Source: Xiphydria camelus
Lineage: Eukaryota; Arthropoda; Insecta; Hymenoptera; Xiphydriidae
Reading direction: 5' to 3'
Assembly (NCBI GenBank): GCA_963678675.1
Contig: OY783192.1
Span: forward strand, 13,128,424 to 13,192,423
Length of the DNA: 64,000 nt
Shown here: positions 20,550 through 31,554 of the stretch, piece by piece
How positions within the stretch are numbered: position 1 is the stretch's first letter
How the letters are laid out: every line of letters starts with the position of its first letter
Made by a program: the position numbers and the translations under genes
Notes under the pieces: generated by a model
Databases searched by the model: none
What the model was told of the DNA's origin: nothing
What the model saw: only the letters and a program-made list of their open reading frames with translations

Positions 20550-21045
20550 GTTCGTAGCGTTTTCTTTTATTTTCTTTTATTTTACAACGATTTGTTTGCT
20601 GTTTCGCAAAGTATTTATATTTAATTCAAAGAGCTCTTTCTCCTCTAGGAAACTGTTATAATTGTTTCTCCGAATAACAATTTTTTAATTATTTTTCAGG
20701 CTTAGAAATGGAATATCCAGGAGGTAAAAATCAGCATTTTCAAAACCTTTTTTATCAAAGACTCGCCTATAACACTTTCTCCGTACACGTCGCAAATGTT
20801 CCGAGCGGCTGCGACAGCTTTTTGACCTCGATGAAAAGTGAAAAAAAGCAGATATCGAAACTGCTGATTTTTGCCTCCTGGATATTTCATTTCTAAGCCA
20901 GAAAAATAATAAAAAATTCAATTATTCGAAATAACAATTATAACAGTTTTGTAGAGCAGAAACAGCTCTTTCGAATACATATAAACATATTGCCAAACAA
21001 CAAAATAAATCGTTGTAAAATAAAAGAAAACATAATTGTGCGACG
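20550..21045. repeat. Foldback element
   Basis: Arms of roughly 200 bp (about 20550-20745 and 20855-21045) are reverse complements, sharing GAAATGG(A)ATATCCAGGAGG, AACTGTTATAATTG and ACAACGATTTGTTTGCTG on opposite strands. A short loop of ~110 bp separates them. Overlapping frames on both strands are by-products of the symmetry. Terminal motif and TSD are not clear. Confidence 0.7.
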
Positions 21046-21092
21046 GAACAGTCTCGGCGACGCGAGTATTCGAGACTTGAGCATGCCGGTTA

Positions 21093-21697
21093 GGCCAGTC
21101 AAATTATAATTTGAGTATCGAATAAATTATTAATGTACAATAACATCAATTTATCCTTTGAAATATAGTCGATAATGAAATATTTGATTTGTGGGTGCCA
21201 AGAGTCGGCCATAATTGTTTAAACAACGAAAAACTTTAGAAAAAGGTGACCGCGGTGCCGTTTTTGACTTCCCCCGGCCAAACGGTTAGTAATACGTAAG
21301 AAATGGATTGGACTAAAGTTAAAGTGCATAAAATTTCCTCCAAAAAAGTCTGTGACGGCATTTTCCTAAAGTTTATAATTTTCCCGTTATGAGCGTTCGA
21401 AGCCGTACTTCAAAAACGCGCCGCCTCCAACGAAAGTAGAAAGTGCCGCTTTTTATTGTGAAATGAACTTTTTAACTTAATAAATGATTTTAAAAATCTG
21501 GAAAAATTCAGGACGTTAGTTAACAATTCGAAGAATAATTTGCAATAAGAAAAATTTGTTTGTAGCATTTTAAGGATTTTTTGCGCTCAATTTATTTCAC
21601 ACTTCTTTAACCATTTTTTCATATTTTAAATCGCTTAACTTTTAAACTAATTGATGTATCGGGATGATCTATAAGGCAATTTTTTCGTCATTTAATT
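21093..21697 (+). repeat. Left TIR of the 10-kb element
   Basis: 605 bp; reverse complement of the right TIR with about 45 extra bases near 21255-21300. It contains the palindrome TTGTTTAAACAA at about 21227-21238, the intact counterpart of the site into which the G-run element inserted on the right side. Confidence 0.85.
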
Positions 21698-22608
21698 TCT
21701 TCATCTTTGATCCCTTGGAAATTTATTGTCCACCCCACCGTTATTTTAAAAATCGTTGAGAAACAAATGTCGAGACCGTTTCCCGTGAATGTAGATTCCA
21801 TCTTTTAATATTTACATATTTTTAATCGATTTTTAAAAATGTTTGAAAAATATTTGTAAATTTTTCTTCTTTATTTCTGTCATTTGTTTAAGTGAAATTG
21901 TTATAAATAAATGAAAAAATGAATATAATAATCTTTTCTTCTAAGCTTAATATTGTTTGACTTTTTTCAAGTATTTTTCATCTCTTGCATTTTTTTCATT
22001 AACTGATTATTTTACGGGATATGATTTTTTAAAGAATATCATGAAACGCGTAGGTACCCCTTCTAACGTCGCGCGTCTCTTGCCGTGCAACTCTCCCATT
22101 CGTTTGTATTGCAAATATTTGCAATAATGGAACAGATATCAAAACAATGCATAGGACCGATTTTCTTCATTGATAAATGCTGCACCTTTTTTAAACTTTT
22201 TTTCTTGTGGTTAATAGATTCGCGGGAAAATGCATTAAAGTCGAGAAAGAACTTGATCTAATATCATGTTTAATTCAAAGCGCACACATTTAGTTTATTC
22301 TCTCTTAACTCTGCCATCGATCGCTGTTCCGTCTCGCAATAAACGGAATTCGACACAACGGCATATTTCGGGGAATGTAAGCTGCGAACACCACGGTTGT
22401 ATACCTTTCCTGGAAATCAATTATCGGACGGATCGTCGCGAGCCGTCTGATGCAATACTCGGCTTATCCAGGTATGAGAAAATCAATTTACCGTTCATTT
22501 GAAATGTATTTCAAAGATAGTTATTGCGAATTCGGGTTTTTTCGAAATTCCCAGTGTACGTTTATTCAGTTTATCTGAAACGTTTGAAGGTGTCACATCG
22601 TTTTTACC
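21698..22608. other. Non-coding interior of the 10-kb element
   Basis: AT-rich, no supported ORF. 22358-22475 is a diverged copy of the 20196-20490 repeat. Confidence 0.4.
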
Positions 22609-23512
22609 TTGCAATGTCGTCCAGAAATTCTTGTTTTTTTTGTCAAGAAGTATTATCGAGACGGGTTTTGTGCTTCCTATAACGATATTCTTCTATTTGA
22701 AGCATCATCGATTATGCATCCTCAGACATCAATCATACTAGGCACATTTGTTCAATGTATTTTTGATAATGCTGATCACAATGTATGTACACTAGATGGC
22801 TTACATACATTTCACAGTATGGGAGGCATATGTGCTATAACACCCGATACTTGCATGTCACAAGAGCAGCGAATTAAAAAATGTCCACCGATGCCTTCGG
22901 CTAGAGAACTGGCTCTTTATGGTACTGTTGATATTACGCCGTATGGAGTATCCAATACTGAAGATTTGAAGAAAATCACTTTTAAAGATATTTTTGCTAT
23001 GGACCTTAGGGAACCAACGAGATTTCCAGCATCGTAGATATGTTATATATTAGGAAAAACTTATGGAATTTCAAATATTTCCAATTGGCGAGGTTTTATG
23101 GAAAAAATAACTGCAAAGATGCCCTACGTGAAGTCTAGAATACGCTGTTTACCATTCATTAACCAACCCCCATCGAACTTAAAAACCATCAATACTGCAC
23201 TTCACGTGGCTCTTGAAAAGGGTCGCAAAGCAAAGCTAAAAACCATTCTTGTCACTTGCGATCAACCTCTATATCGTACATTAAAACTCGCGAAATTATA
23301 TGTAATCTGGTTGATCTTTGCAATTTAGTGATACGATTGGGCGGATTCCACTTGTGAATGTCGTTTTTAAAAGCATTAGGAAGCATAATGGCAGGCAGCG
23401 GAATTGAGGAGCTCTGGAAAATATAATAGTATACGCGCGTTTAAGTGTCGAAAAAATGTTGACAGAGGGCACGCATTTTCTAGAGCCTTGAGAGCACACA
23501 TTTTGACGTATA

Positions 23513-23782
23513 CCGTATGTCCATCTCTGTACTGGCCAGTTTGAAAGTTACCTTCGGATAGGCTTGGTCGGTAATCGAGACATTTATACCGTAATTATAA
23601 TTATTTTCGTAATTTCCATTATTCACAAATTCACAATTTCGAGGTTAGACGCTTCAATCTCCCGAATTGATATCAACTCTAACTGCCGACTCGACTTCTA
23701 TACCGTATTAAAAGACTCGAGTACCGACCAAGCCTATCCGAAGGTAACTTTCAAACTGGCCAGTACAGAGACGGACATACGG
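23513..23782. mobile_element. Mariner-type MITE with ~60-bp TIRs
   Basis: 270 bp with near-perfect inverted ends (CCGTATGTCC(A/G)TCTCTGTACTGGCCAG and on to GGCTTGGTCGGTA), one mismatch visible, flanked by TA (23511-23512, 23783-23784). It interrupts the PIN-like gene. No coding capacity. Confidence 0.9.
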
Positions 23783-24615
23783 TACAGCACTCGCTAAGGT
23801 TATTGTTGAAGGAATTCTCGAAGATCAGGAATTCAACCATCAATATGCATCGGAAATCCTAAATAATGTTAGAGAAGCACCACCTTCTTTACAAGAACTG
23901 GAAGAAGACGAAGTTTTTATTGCAAATTTCTGATCAGATTACGAAACAACTAGAAAAATTGCAGCAAAATGGACCTACAGCAAAACTCTGGGTGCAATAT
24001 TTCGATTACGTTACGATTATGCTTCAATTTATCGAAGCTGAGAGACTAGGCAACTGGGAACTTCACTTACAGTACGTAAGAAATATGCTTCCTCTTTTTC
24101 ATGCTGCTGGACACCATGCCTATGCCAAATATACCCAAATATATCTTCAGAATATGGCAGACCTAGAAAATAAAATGGATGCTGTGGAATTTTATCGTTT
24201 TACCACGGAGGGTTACTTCACCATTAGGAGATCGAATAAAAAGTGGGCTGGAATATGGTCTGACATGACCATCGAACAAACACTTATGCACCTGATGAAA
24301 GTGGGCGGAGGTTTAACTCATGGACGTGGAGTAACAGCAAGCGTTCTTGCTCGATATATTGAAGGGATGCCCCGTGCTTTTGGTATCATGGAACAACTGG
24401 AAATTTTCTGTAATACCAGGTCTTCAACAACTGAACAGCACGCGGACTTAAGGCAGAGTCGTATGAATCGTGATGAAGCTAATCTGTGCAAGTTCGGAGT
24501 TTCGTTAAGCGCTCACAAACACTTTGCCGCGAGAGACAAACTCATGTCCTCTTATCAACTGGAGTAGTAGGAAGTCATGATGTCAATTGTCATGAGGCAA
24601 TAACAATAGGTTTAA

Positions 24616-24860
24616 CCCTTTCAGTCACGACTTATGAAAACTTAAGGAAATTTTTTTTCTAACTGTGACTTAGAGCGGATATTGTTTATAGTAAGTTAAA
24701 ATTTTTAATTTGTACTTCACGCGAGATCTAGTGGCTTAAATATCCATCATTGCATTACAGTGTACGCCATTATCGAAAGCCATTAAAAAGACGAAAAGTT
24801 AGTTAGCTGTAATGTAAAACATGTACACCTCATTGTCAGTGTACATCATGACTGAAAGGG
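24616..24860. mobile_element. piggyBac-type MITE, ends matching the 49-52 kb element
   Basis: 245 bp, ends CCCTTTCAGTCACGA / TCATGACTGAAAGGG flanked by TTAA (24612-24615, 24861-24864). The 5' end matches the full piggyBac at 49185 for at least 14 bases. It lies inside the PIN-like gene between two coding blocks. Confidence 0.9.
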
Positions 24861-25797
24861 TTAAACAATATGAGAAGTATGGTGGGTAAAGATGCAGAAA
24901 CAATAAAAATGAGTCGTTCAACAGTAGTGAAGACGTTGTGTTCTACAAAAAAAGGCGTTACGATTGGAAATGATGCCATAAGTGTCAATACATCACTTTT
25001 ATTTCAACGCATTGCTGATCGGATTGCTAATAACGAGGATCTTGCTCATGAAGCTCTACAGTATGAGTTATCGCCTTACCCTCTGGCGCTCTTTGATGAG
25101 AAAGACCTTATGCGAAATATACAAAAAGCAGAACTGTTTAAGTGTTTTCAATCATCTTCCTTGGAGCTTTCCTCATTATCAGACAGTAAATTTATCATTG
25201 ACAATGGGTTTCTACTTCATAAAGTCATTTGGAACGCTGGAAGCACTTACAAATAGCTGTGTGAAAAGTATGTAGCATTTATCAGACGACATTATAATGG
25301 AGAAGCTGTGGTTGTCTTCGATGGCTATGCTGATAATGCCAGTAGTATCAAGTCGTATGAGCGATACCGACGATCACTGAAAGGTACTACAGTTGTCATT
25401 GACTTTACAGAAGGCATGGTAGCAACACTAGACCAAGGAAAATTCCTTTCGAATTCAAGTAACAAGCATAAATTTATAAATTTACTGCGAACCCACTTAG
25501 AAAGCGTGGGTATTCAAAGTCATCAAGCACCTGAAGATGCCGATTGCCTCATCGTATTAATAGCGATTGAAGCATCTCATTGCTATCTAAAAGTTACAAT
25601 AATTGGCACTGAGATGTAGACTTGTTCATTTTGCTGATTGCTTTAGTAAAACAAAGATAACATTCACTTCCTGAAAATCGGTTCCACAAAACAGTCTAAT
25701 CAACTGTTCTCTACTAAAGACCAGGACCCACACATTGAGAATACAATTCTATTTGCCCATGCATTCACTGGATGCGATACAACGTCTGAACTGCACA

Positions 25798-26030
25798 AGG
25801 CGTGGTGTGCCTGCACCCAGGGTACCTCCACGCGGTGACGGCGGGCAACGGTTTTTTTATTGTTTATTTTTGCGGCAAAATCCCTGGATGAAGGCGTCCA
25901 AGCGGTCATGGCAGGCACACGGTAACGTGTTACGATACAGGGGTTCTCACAAGGAACCCCTGTATCGGCGGTTGGTCTGGGTGAGCAAGCGGGCCCGCAA
26001 TCGTCGCCATCAAACGATCGCAGCTCTACA
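25798..26030. other. GC-rich junction with perfect hairpin
   Basis: GC-rich sequence of different composition from its surroundings, joining the two gene families. It contains a 13-bp perfect stem GATACAGGGGTTC / GAACCCCTGTATC around a 7-nt loop at 25937-25969. Origin unknown; possibly a retroelement scrap. Confidence 0.5.
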
Positions 26031-27946
26031 TTGGTGGAAAACTTGGCTACGGTAGAGTCTATCACTACAAGTTCGGATCACATATGCGATAAGAATCCAG
26101 ATTCATTTTGCTATGTTTGTGGTAAGTATGAAGCATCAAAGAATCGCAAACGTATTTCAGAGCGTATAAGGAATATGTATAAGGATTGTTTTGATTTGAA
26201 CATGATAGATGAAGGTAATGATTGGGTACCACACATAATTTGTACTTCTTGTAACACAATGTTCCGTCGTTGTGATAAATCTCGAGACAAGGACTATCTC
26301 AATTTTCTTATACCAATACATTGGACCAAAGCGCAATCTTGAGAAGATTGTTATTTCTGCAAAACAAATTGAATTGGGTACAATATGAAAAATAAATCAC
26401 ATATAAAATATGCTAACGTTACGAGTGTCACACTACCTGTTATTTCCAACGAGGACAATACGAACAAATGGAATTTTAGTTCAGATGGAATGGAAATAGA
26501 CGAGATTGAAGCTAATGTTGAAAGAGAAAATATAGATCAGTGTACAGATTGTGTGAATGAGGATGAACAGTACGATGATGGTAATAGAGATAAGAGCTAT
26601 ATGAGTGGAACTGATAGCGAAGATAAAAGTTACACGAGTGAAAATGAAACTGATAGTGAAGATGAGAGATATATGAGCGGAAATGAAGATGGCCAAACGA
26701 ATGATGAAGAAAGTGAAACTGAAGGTGATTCTCATGAATACGTTCCAACGGGTTGTAAGAAAAAAGAGCCTCAATTGTTCTCACAGGAAGAACTGAACGA
26801 TTTAATTCGTAACATGGGATTGCCGAAAGATATTACCGAGTACTGTGCTTCCACGTTGAAAGAGAGAAATCTGCTGAAGAAGAAGACAAAGGTTGCGTTT
26901 TACAGGAAAAGAGAAAAAAAATTTAGGAACTTTTTCTCTCGTAATTCAAATAAGTCTCTCGTTTATTGTAATAATGTCAAAAGATTAATCGACGAATTAA
27001 AGCCCGATACTTACAGTGCTGATCAATGGAGACTTTTTATCGATTCTAGTAAACGTAGTCTAAAAGCAGTCTTACTCCACAATACTAACGTATACGCACC
27101 AATACCAGTTGCGCATTCGACTGTTATGAATAAATCGTATGAATGTTTGAAAACTCTATTAGCAGCAATAAAATATGATGACCACAAATGGTAAGTTTGT
27201 GGAGATTTTAAAATCCTCACAATGATTCTGGGGCAGAAATTTGGCTATACCAAAAAACCGTGTTATCTTTGTAAATAGGATAGTAGAGATAAAAAAATCA
27301 TTACTTGAAAAAGGTTTGGAAACCTAGAACATCCTTCGTTGTAGGATCCGACAATATCTTACAGCAGCCGTTGATAGATCCAAAGAAGGTATTGATACCT
27401 CCATTACATATAAAGTTAGGACTCATGAAACAATTCGTCAAAGCGTTGAACAAAGAAGGCGATTGTTACAAATACTTACGAGATCAATTTCCAGGTCTAT
27501 CTGATGCTAAAGTAGGAGCGGGAGTATTCGATGGACCTCAGATCACAAAAATTTTCAGAGACGATCACTTCGTAACTCAAATGAGTCCTATTGAGAAGAA
27601 TGCATGGGTCAGCTTCAAGAAAGTATATAGTAATTTTCTAGGCAATTATAAGAGCTCGGATTACAAAAAAATAATATCTGACATGGTTGAGAATTTCAGG
27701 AGATTGGAATGTAATATGAGTTTAAAATTACATATGATGGACAGTCATGTGGACAAATTTCCAGATAACGTTGGCAATTTCAGTGAAGAACAAGAAGAAC
27801 GTTTCCACCAAGATTTTAAAGATGTAGAACGAAGATTTCAGGGTAGATGGGATGAAAACATGATGGCAGATTTCTGTTGGTTGCAGAGAGAAAGCACGGA
27901 AAAAGGGGGAAAAATGCAAGAGAAATCCTTTGCACAGATCTTTTGA
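26031..27946 (+). pseudogene. Conserved transposon-associated family of unknown function
   Basis: Blocks in order: 26031-26342, a zinc-binding head (FCYVCGKYEASKNRKRI, IICTSCNTMFRRC) and DCYFCKTN just after a stop; 26385-27194, a strongly acidic Ser/Asp/Glu segment followed by QLFSQEELNDLIR and a long basic region ending DDHKW; 27195-27300, FGYTKKPCYLCK after a stop; 27305-27946, IPPLHIKLGLMKQFVKAL, FDGPQITKI, NFLGNYKSSDYKK, EEQEERFHQDFKDVERR and QGRWDENMMADFCW. Cysteine pairs plus acidic residues could be a divergent transposase, but I cannot name a superfamily. It is interrupted by three or more stops. Ends within a basic tail. Confidence 0.65.
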
Positions 27947-28039
27947 GGATAAACGAGTACGTTATAAAAGAAAGCGAAACGATGAAGAAGTAGCAGAGTG
28001 AGATACAAAATGCACGTTCCAGCGACTCCAAAAATATAA

Positions 28040-28600
28040 CGGAGTGATGATGCGAAAAGATTTGAACATTTTTGCTGGATTTGACCTTGAAATGAACTTG
28101 ACCCTGACATACTAGAGGCAAACGAACCTCAGATTCTAACTCAGTGACCCCGAAAACATATTGACGTAGTAGTTTAGTCCCGTGAAGACACATTTTCTTA
28201 TTTTTGCAATTGTCATATGAACATTCGATACAATAACATGAAGTAACCTTGAAATGACCTTGGGGGTTATGTTACCAAAAAGATTGAATAGATATCTAGA
28301 CGTAAAATTTCCCGTTATTTCAGAATCTGCAGTCAAAAATTCATTTTTGGGAGAATAAACACATTTGACCTTGAAATGACCTTGAATTTGACCTTGCCGG
28401 ATCAAATGGACGTCCGATTTGAATTCAGCGACCCAAAAAATATATAGGAATACTAATTTGAATCCATTTGACTATTTTTCCAGGATTTGACCTTGAAATG
28501 ACCTTGAACATGACCTGACGGAGACAAACGGATACCGGATTCGGATTCAGCGACCCCTTGAACATAAAAATATAGTGGTCTGGTTCCGGGAACAGGAACT
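28040..28600. repeat. Four degenerate ~125-bp tandem units
   Basis: Each unit carries TTTGACCTTGAAATGACCTTGAA or a close variant (at about 28081, 28247, 28368, 28490), followed by ...GATTC(A/G)GATTCAGCGACCCC-like text. They sit just inside the right TIR of the 10-kb element, a place where transposons often carry subterminal binding-site repeats. Confidence 0.75.
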
Positions 28601-29214
28601 TTTTTTTTGTGTGCCAGTGTAATTAAATGACGAAAAATTGTCTTATAGATCATCCCGATATGTGAATTAGTTCAAAAGTTAAGCGATTTAAAATGATATG
28701 AAAAAATGGTTAAAGAAGTGTGAAATAAATTGATCTCAAAAAATCCAAAAAATGCTACAAATTTTTCTTATTGCCAATTATTCTTCGAATCGTTAACTAA
28801 CGTCCTGAATTTTTCCAGAATTTTAAAATCGTTTATTAAGTTAAAAAATTCATTTCACAATAAAAAGCGGCACTTTCTACTTTCGTTGGAGGCGGCGCGT
28901 TTTTGAAATACGGCTTCGAACGCTCATACCGGAAAAATTATAAACTTTAGGAAAATGCCGTCACGAACTTTTTTGAAGGAAATTTTATGCACTTTAACTT
29001 TAGTCACCGCGGTCACCTTTTTCTAAAGTTTTTCGTTGTTTAAGGGGGGGGGGGGTCTACAAATCAATTTTTTTTAAATTGCCTTTTTTTATAGTAAAAC
29101 ATTTAAAGAATGTTGTGTCCAAATTTCAAGTCAATCAGAGCAAAACTCTCAGTCATAGACCTTTAAGTCTCCGCTCCTCTAATACTGCGGAGCGGCAAGA
29201 ACTCGGCGCTTTAA

Positions 29215-30670
29215 CCCTGTAAAAAATGCATACATTTTTTTTCGGTTGTAAAATTAGTGACGGCGTAAGTTTGGGCTAAGGAGCTCTCATGGGATGCGTA
29301 TGAAGCGTTTTCTTTGTTTGTGGCTCCTATTTGAGGAAAAAATATTGCCCGCCTCTAGGCGGACCTGTGCCAGAACAACACTCAAGTTGACGAAAACAAA
29401 ATGAAATCAAAATCAATACAAAAAGCAAAGAATCATTTACCGTTTATTGTGAAAATCAAGAAAACAAGACTTCGTTGGGGAATTGCACAATGACAAATTG
29501 CACTTAACGCAAAAAGCCTGCGTTTCAGATTTACATTTCGGAAATTTACATTGTTTTTTTCCACTACGGTCACGAAAAATGCACCAGTGCCCCATTTCAT
29601 CATGACGGACATCATCTGGTGGATGATAAGTGAATGTGGTGAATGTAATTGTAGATGTTTCTTTCTCAAAACTATCGATTTGAACTCAGCAGAATCGTTC
29701 CTTGTACATTACTAGTAACAGAACAGCTAGATGAGCTGCTTGGTCTACTTTCTTCTTTTGTTGGTTCCGGAAATCGCAAACAACGTTTTCGGCGGCGAAG
29801 GCATTCCGCACTTTCATCGGCCATAGTGTTACAAGTAGTTGGCACAGCTATGTCAATATCATCAGCCAGTTTGGAAGTAGATGGCACAGCAATATCGGTC
29901 TGATCAACTGTTCTAAACGTAAGTGGCAAAGCTACTTGTTTTACCGGAGATTGTAAGATGTCCTGTAGATTATCGCGACTGTCCGTGTCGGACTCTTCGA
30001 GATTTATATCGTCGTCAGTATTTTGGTAATCCGGATCGGCGCTACTGTCGTCGCTATCAAAGTCATCCTCCTGTTCATCGTCGGTATTTTCGTCATCCGA
30101 TGGTACGCTGACCATGAAGGCCAAGGCTTCCTCTTCAGGCATATTCGACAAATTGCACTTTTTCCGTCGATGTGCCATGTTGGCAATGAAAGATCGAACA
30201 AGCTACAGCTATCTGTGTGCAATAAAGTACGGAAATAAAAAAAAAATTGGATTGAAAATTTTTCACGTAATTGCATAACCCCGCCTTTAGGCGGGTCGCG
30301 CAAACTAACCTAAAACTGGACATCAAAGCCACTTTTATTTCGCACAACATATGCAATACTCAACTATATATCTGAAAGAACTTACCAATAATTTTGGCAA
30401 CATTTATTTTTCACTCACATACCTGTATTTCAACTTTCAATCCGTACGTTCCTTTGAGAATAATTTATTGCGCCAAAACACCACGTGGTCGCCAAACAGC
30501 TGACAGTAACAAACACGTACACGTTAAAATCGGCTGTGCGAGTGAAATTTCCATATATGTATAAACCGATCTTGACGCGGAGTCATTCAAAAAGTCGCTT
30601 AAAATATATTCCTACCTAAAATGGCGATATAAATAAAGTCCGCCTTGAGGCGGGTAAATGCATTACAGGG
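29215..30670 (-). mobile_element. piggyBac element with deleted catalytic core
   Basis: 1,456 bp with ends CCCTGTAAAAAATGCAT / ATGCATTACAGGG and TTAA at 29211-29214 and 30671-30674. The matching stretch of copy 2 of the host element (about 60838-60850) has a single TTAA and no insert, which confirms the insertion. It encodes only the N-terminus and C-terminal cysteine-rich domain of a piggyBac transposase. Confidence 0.92.
29458..30178 (-). pseudogene. piggyBac transposase, N-terminus joined to C-terminal cysteine-rich domain
   Basis: Starts MAHRRKKCNLSNMPEEEAL and runs through a long Asp/Glu/Ser-rich N-terminus of about 100 residues, usual for piggyBac. Near 29670 it jumps to the C-terminal module (DEMGHWCIFRDRSGKKQCKF, CVKCNLSLC), which ends at about 29458 in a second frame. 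The DDD catalytic domain is absent. The N-terminus is free of stops for 168 residues, while the C-terminal module needs a frame change. A product could at most bind ends, not cut them. Confidence 0.8.
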
Positions 30671-31224
30671 TTAAACGCGTTTCTCGAAACCAAGTTTTAA
30701 AAGTCCGTGGACATCGTCATTTAAAAACTACTGCACCGATTCTTTTCAACTTTTGTACACACTTTCTACATATAAAATACCAGACTTCTAGGTTTTTCTT
30801 TTTCTTTTTTTGTTACATTAAGGGGGTTTTACAGCAACAAAATGACGGATTTTTTCGTGAAAAATCGCAATTTTTACTTCAAACAACCACCAAACATTTA
30901 AAAATGGAAAAAAAATAAAAGAAAAACGTAGGGGTCTAGAAAAACATCTGTTTTAACTAACTTGTTTTGATTTTTTGATTTGAGATAATTCTACGCTGAA
31001 ATATAGTGTCCACCGCAAATCATCTTTTCTAAAAGGCGTCCTCGAAAATGCTTCGTCACCGGCTTATTTCTCAATATTTTTCTACAAAAAAATTACAAAA
31101 TGTTGTTCGAATGATGCTTTGTAACATGCGAAACATTAGAATATATCTACTTCAACAATAGCTCGAAAAAAATTCGTAAATATAGAGTTATTTTCCACGC
31201 GTTAAGCCCCCCCCCCCCCCCCCC

Positions 31225-31364
31225 TTTAAACAATTATGGCCGACTTTTGGCACCCACAAATCAAATATTTCATTATCGACTATATTTAAAAGGATAAATT
31301 GATATTATTGTGCATTAATAATTTATTCGGGTTTCAGCCAAAAAAGAGTGTTATTTGACTGGCC
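31225..31364 (-). repeat. Outer part of the right TIR of the 10-kb element
   Basis: 140 bp, reverse complement of 21093-21240, displaced from the rest of the right TIR (28621-29043) by the G-run element. Confidence 0.85.
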
Positions 31365-31554
31365 TAGGTCGCGGGAGACGCCGCGGGAGCGTCGCCGATG
31401 AAAGTCGCGTCGCGTGGTGTGTGCGAACGTCTATTATAATCGTTCACGCACCGATCGTCTACGACGAGTCCATTGCCCATTGCGAAGTGCACGCTCACCA
31501 CCCATACACCTCGTCGACCTTCAACAACACCGACTAAATTCGTATCGTCATTCA

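Larger units (their letters stand above)
22609..25797 (+). pseudogene. PIN-like family gene of unknown function, broken and twice invaded
   Basis: A chain of plus-strand blocks: 22609-23037 (a DNADHNVCTLDGLHTFHSMGG block), 23098-23328 (MPYVKSRIRCLPF and LVTCDQPLY), 23330-23510 (LGGFHL then IMAGSGIEELW), 23795-24567 (a long helical stretch with VTIMLQFIEAERLGNWELHL and GGGLTHGRG), 24870-25256, then 25308-25619 with VVVFDGYAD and PEDADCLIVLIA, which look like the acidic sites of a PIN/FEN-like nuclease. HAFTGCDTTS closes it at ~25797. Stops, frameshifts, a 270-bp TA element (23513) and a 245-bp piggyBac-type element (24616) break it. It belongs to the same family as 9490-10620, lacking the CXC tail. 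Role unknown; nuclease activity is inferred from fold-like motifs. Confidence 0.7.
29044..31224. mobile_element. G-run/C-run-ended element (copy 1) with nested piggyBac
   Basis: Inserted in the right TIR of the 10-kb element. Ends are runs of 12 G and about 18 C, flanked by TTTAA on both sides (29039-29043, 31225-31229). The uninterrupted site is preserved in the left TIR at about 21230. Without the nested piggyBac it is about 720 bp. Copy 2 lies inverted at 60591-63290. It has no coding capacity and its class is unclear. Confidence 0.8.
21093..31364 (+). mobile_element. 10-kb DNA element with ~0.6-kb TIRs and two unrelated gene families
   Basis: Long inverted repeats: 21093-21697 matches 28621-29043 plus 31225-31364 in reverse; the right TIR is split by a nested 2.2-kb insertion. 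Ends read GGCCAGTCAAAT and ATTTGACTGGCC with TA on each side. Inside are, in order, a PIN-like family pseudogene (22609-25797), a second unknown family (26031-27946) and four subterminal tandem repeats (28040-28600). No standard transposase is recognised, so either gene may supply that role or may be cargo. Confidence 0.8.

Noticed and set aside
26481..26784. Two minus-strand frames with hydrophobic, membrane-like translations
   Set aside because: They are shadows of the acidic Ser/Asp/Glu-coding repeat on the plus strand.
29672..30111. Plus-strand frames opposite the piggyBac N-terminus
   Set aside because: Antisense shadows of the Asp/Ser-rich coding sequence.
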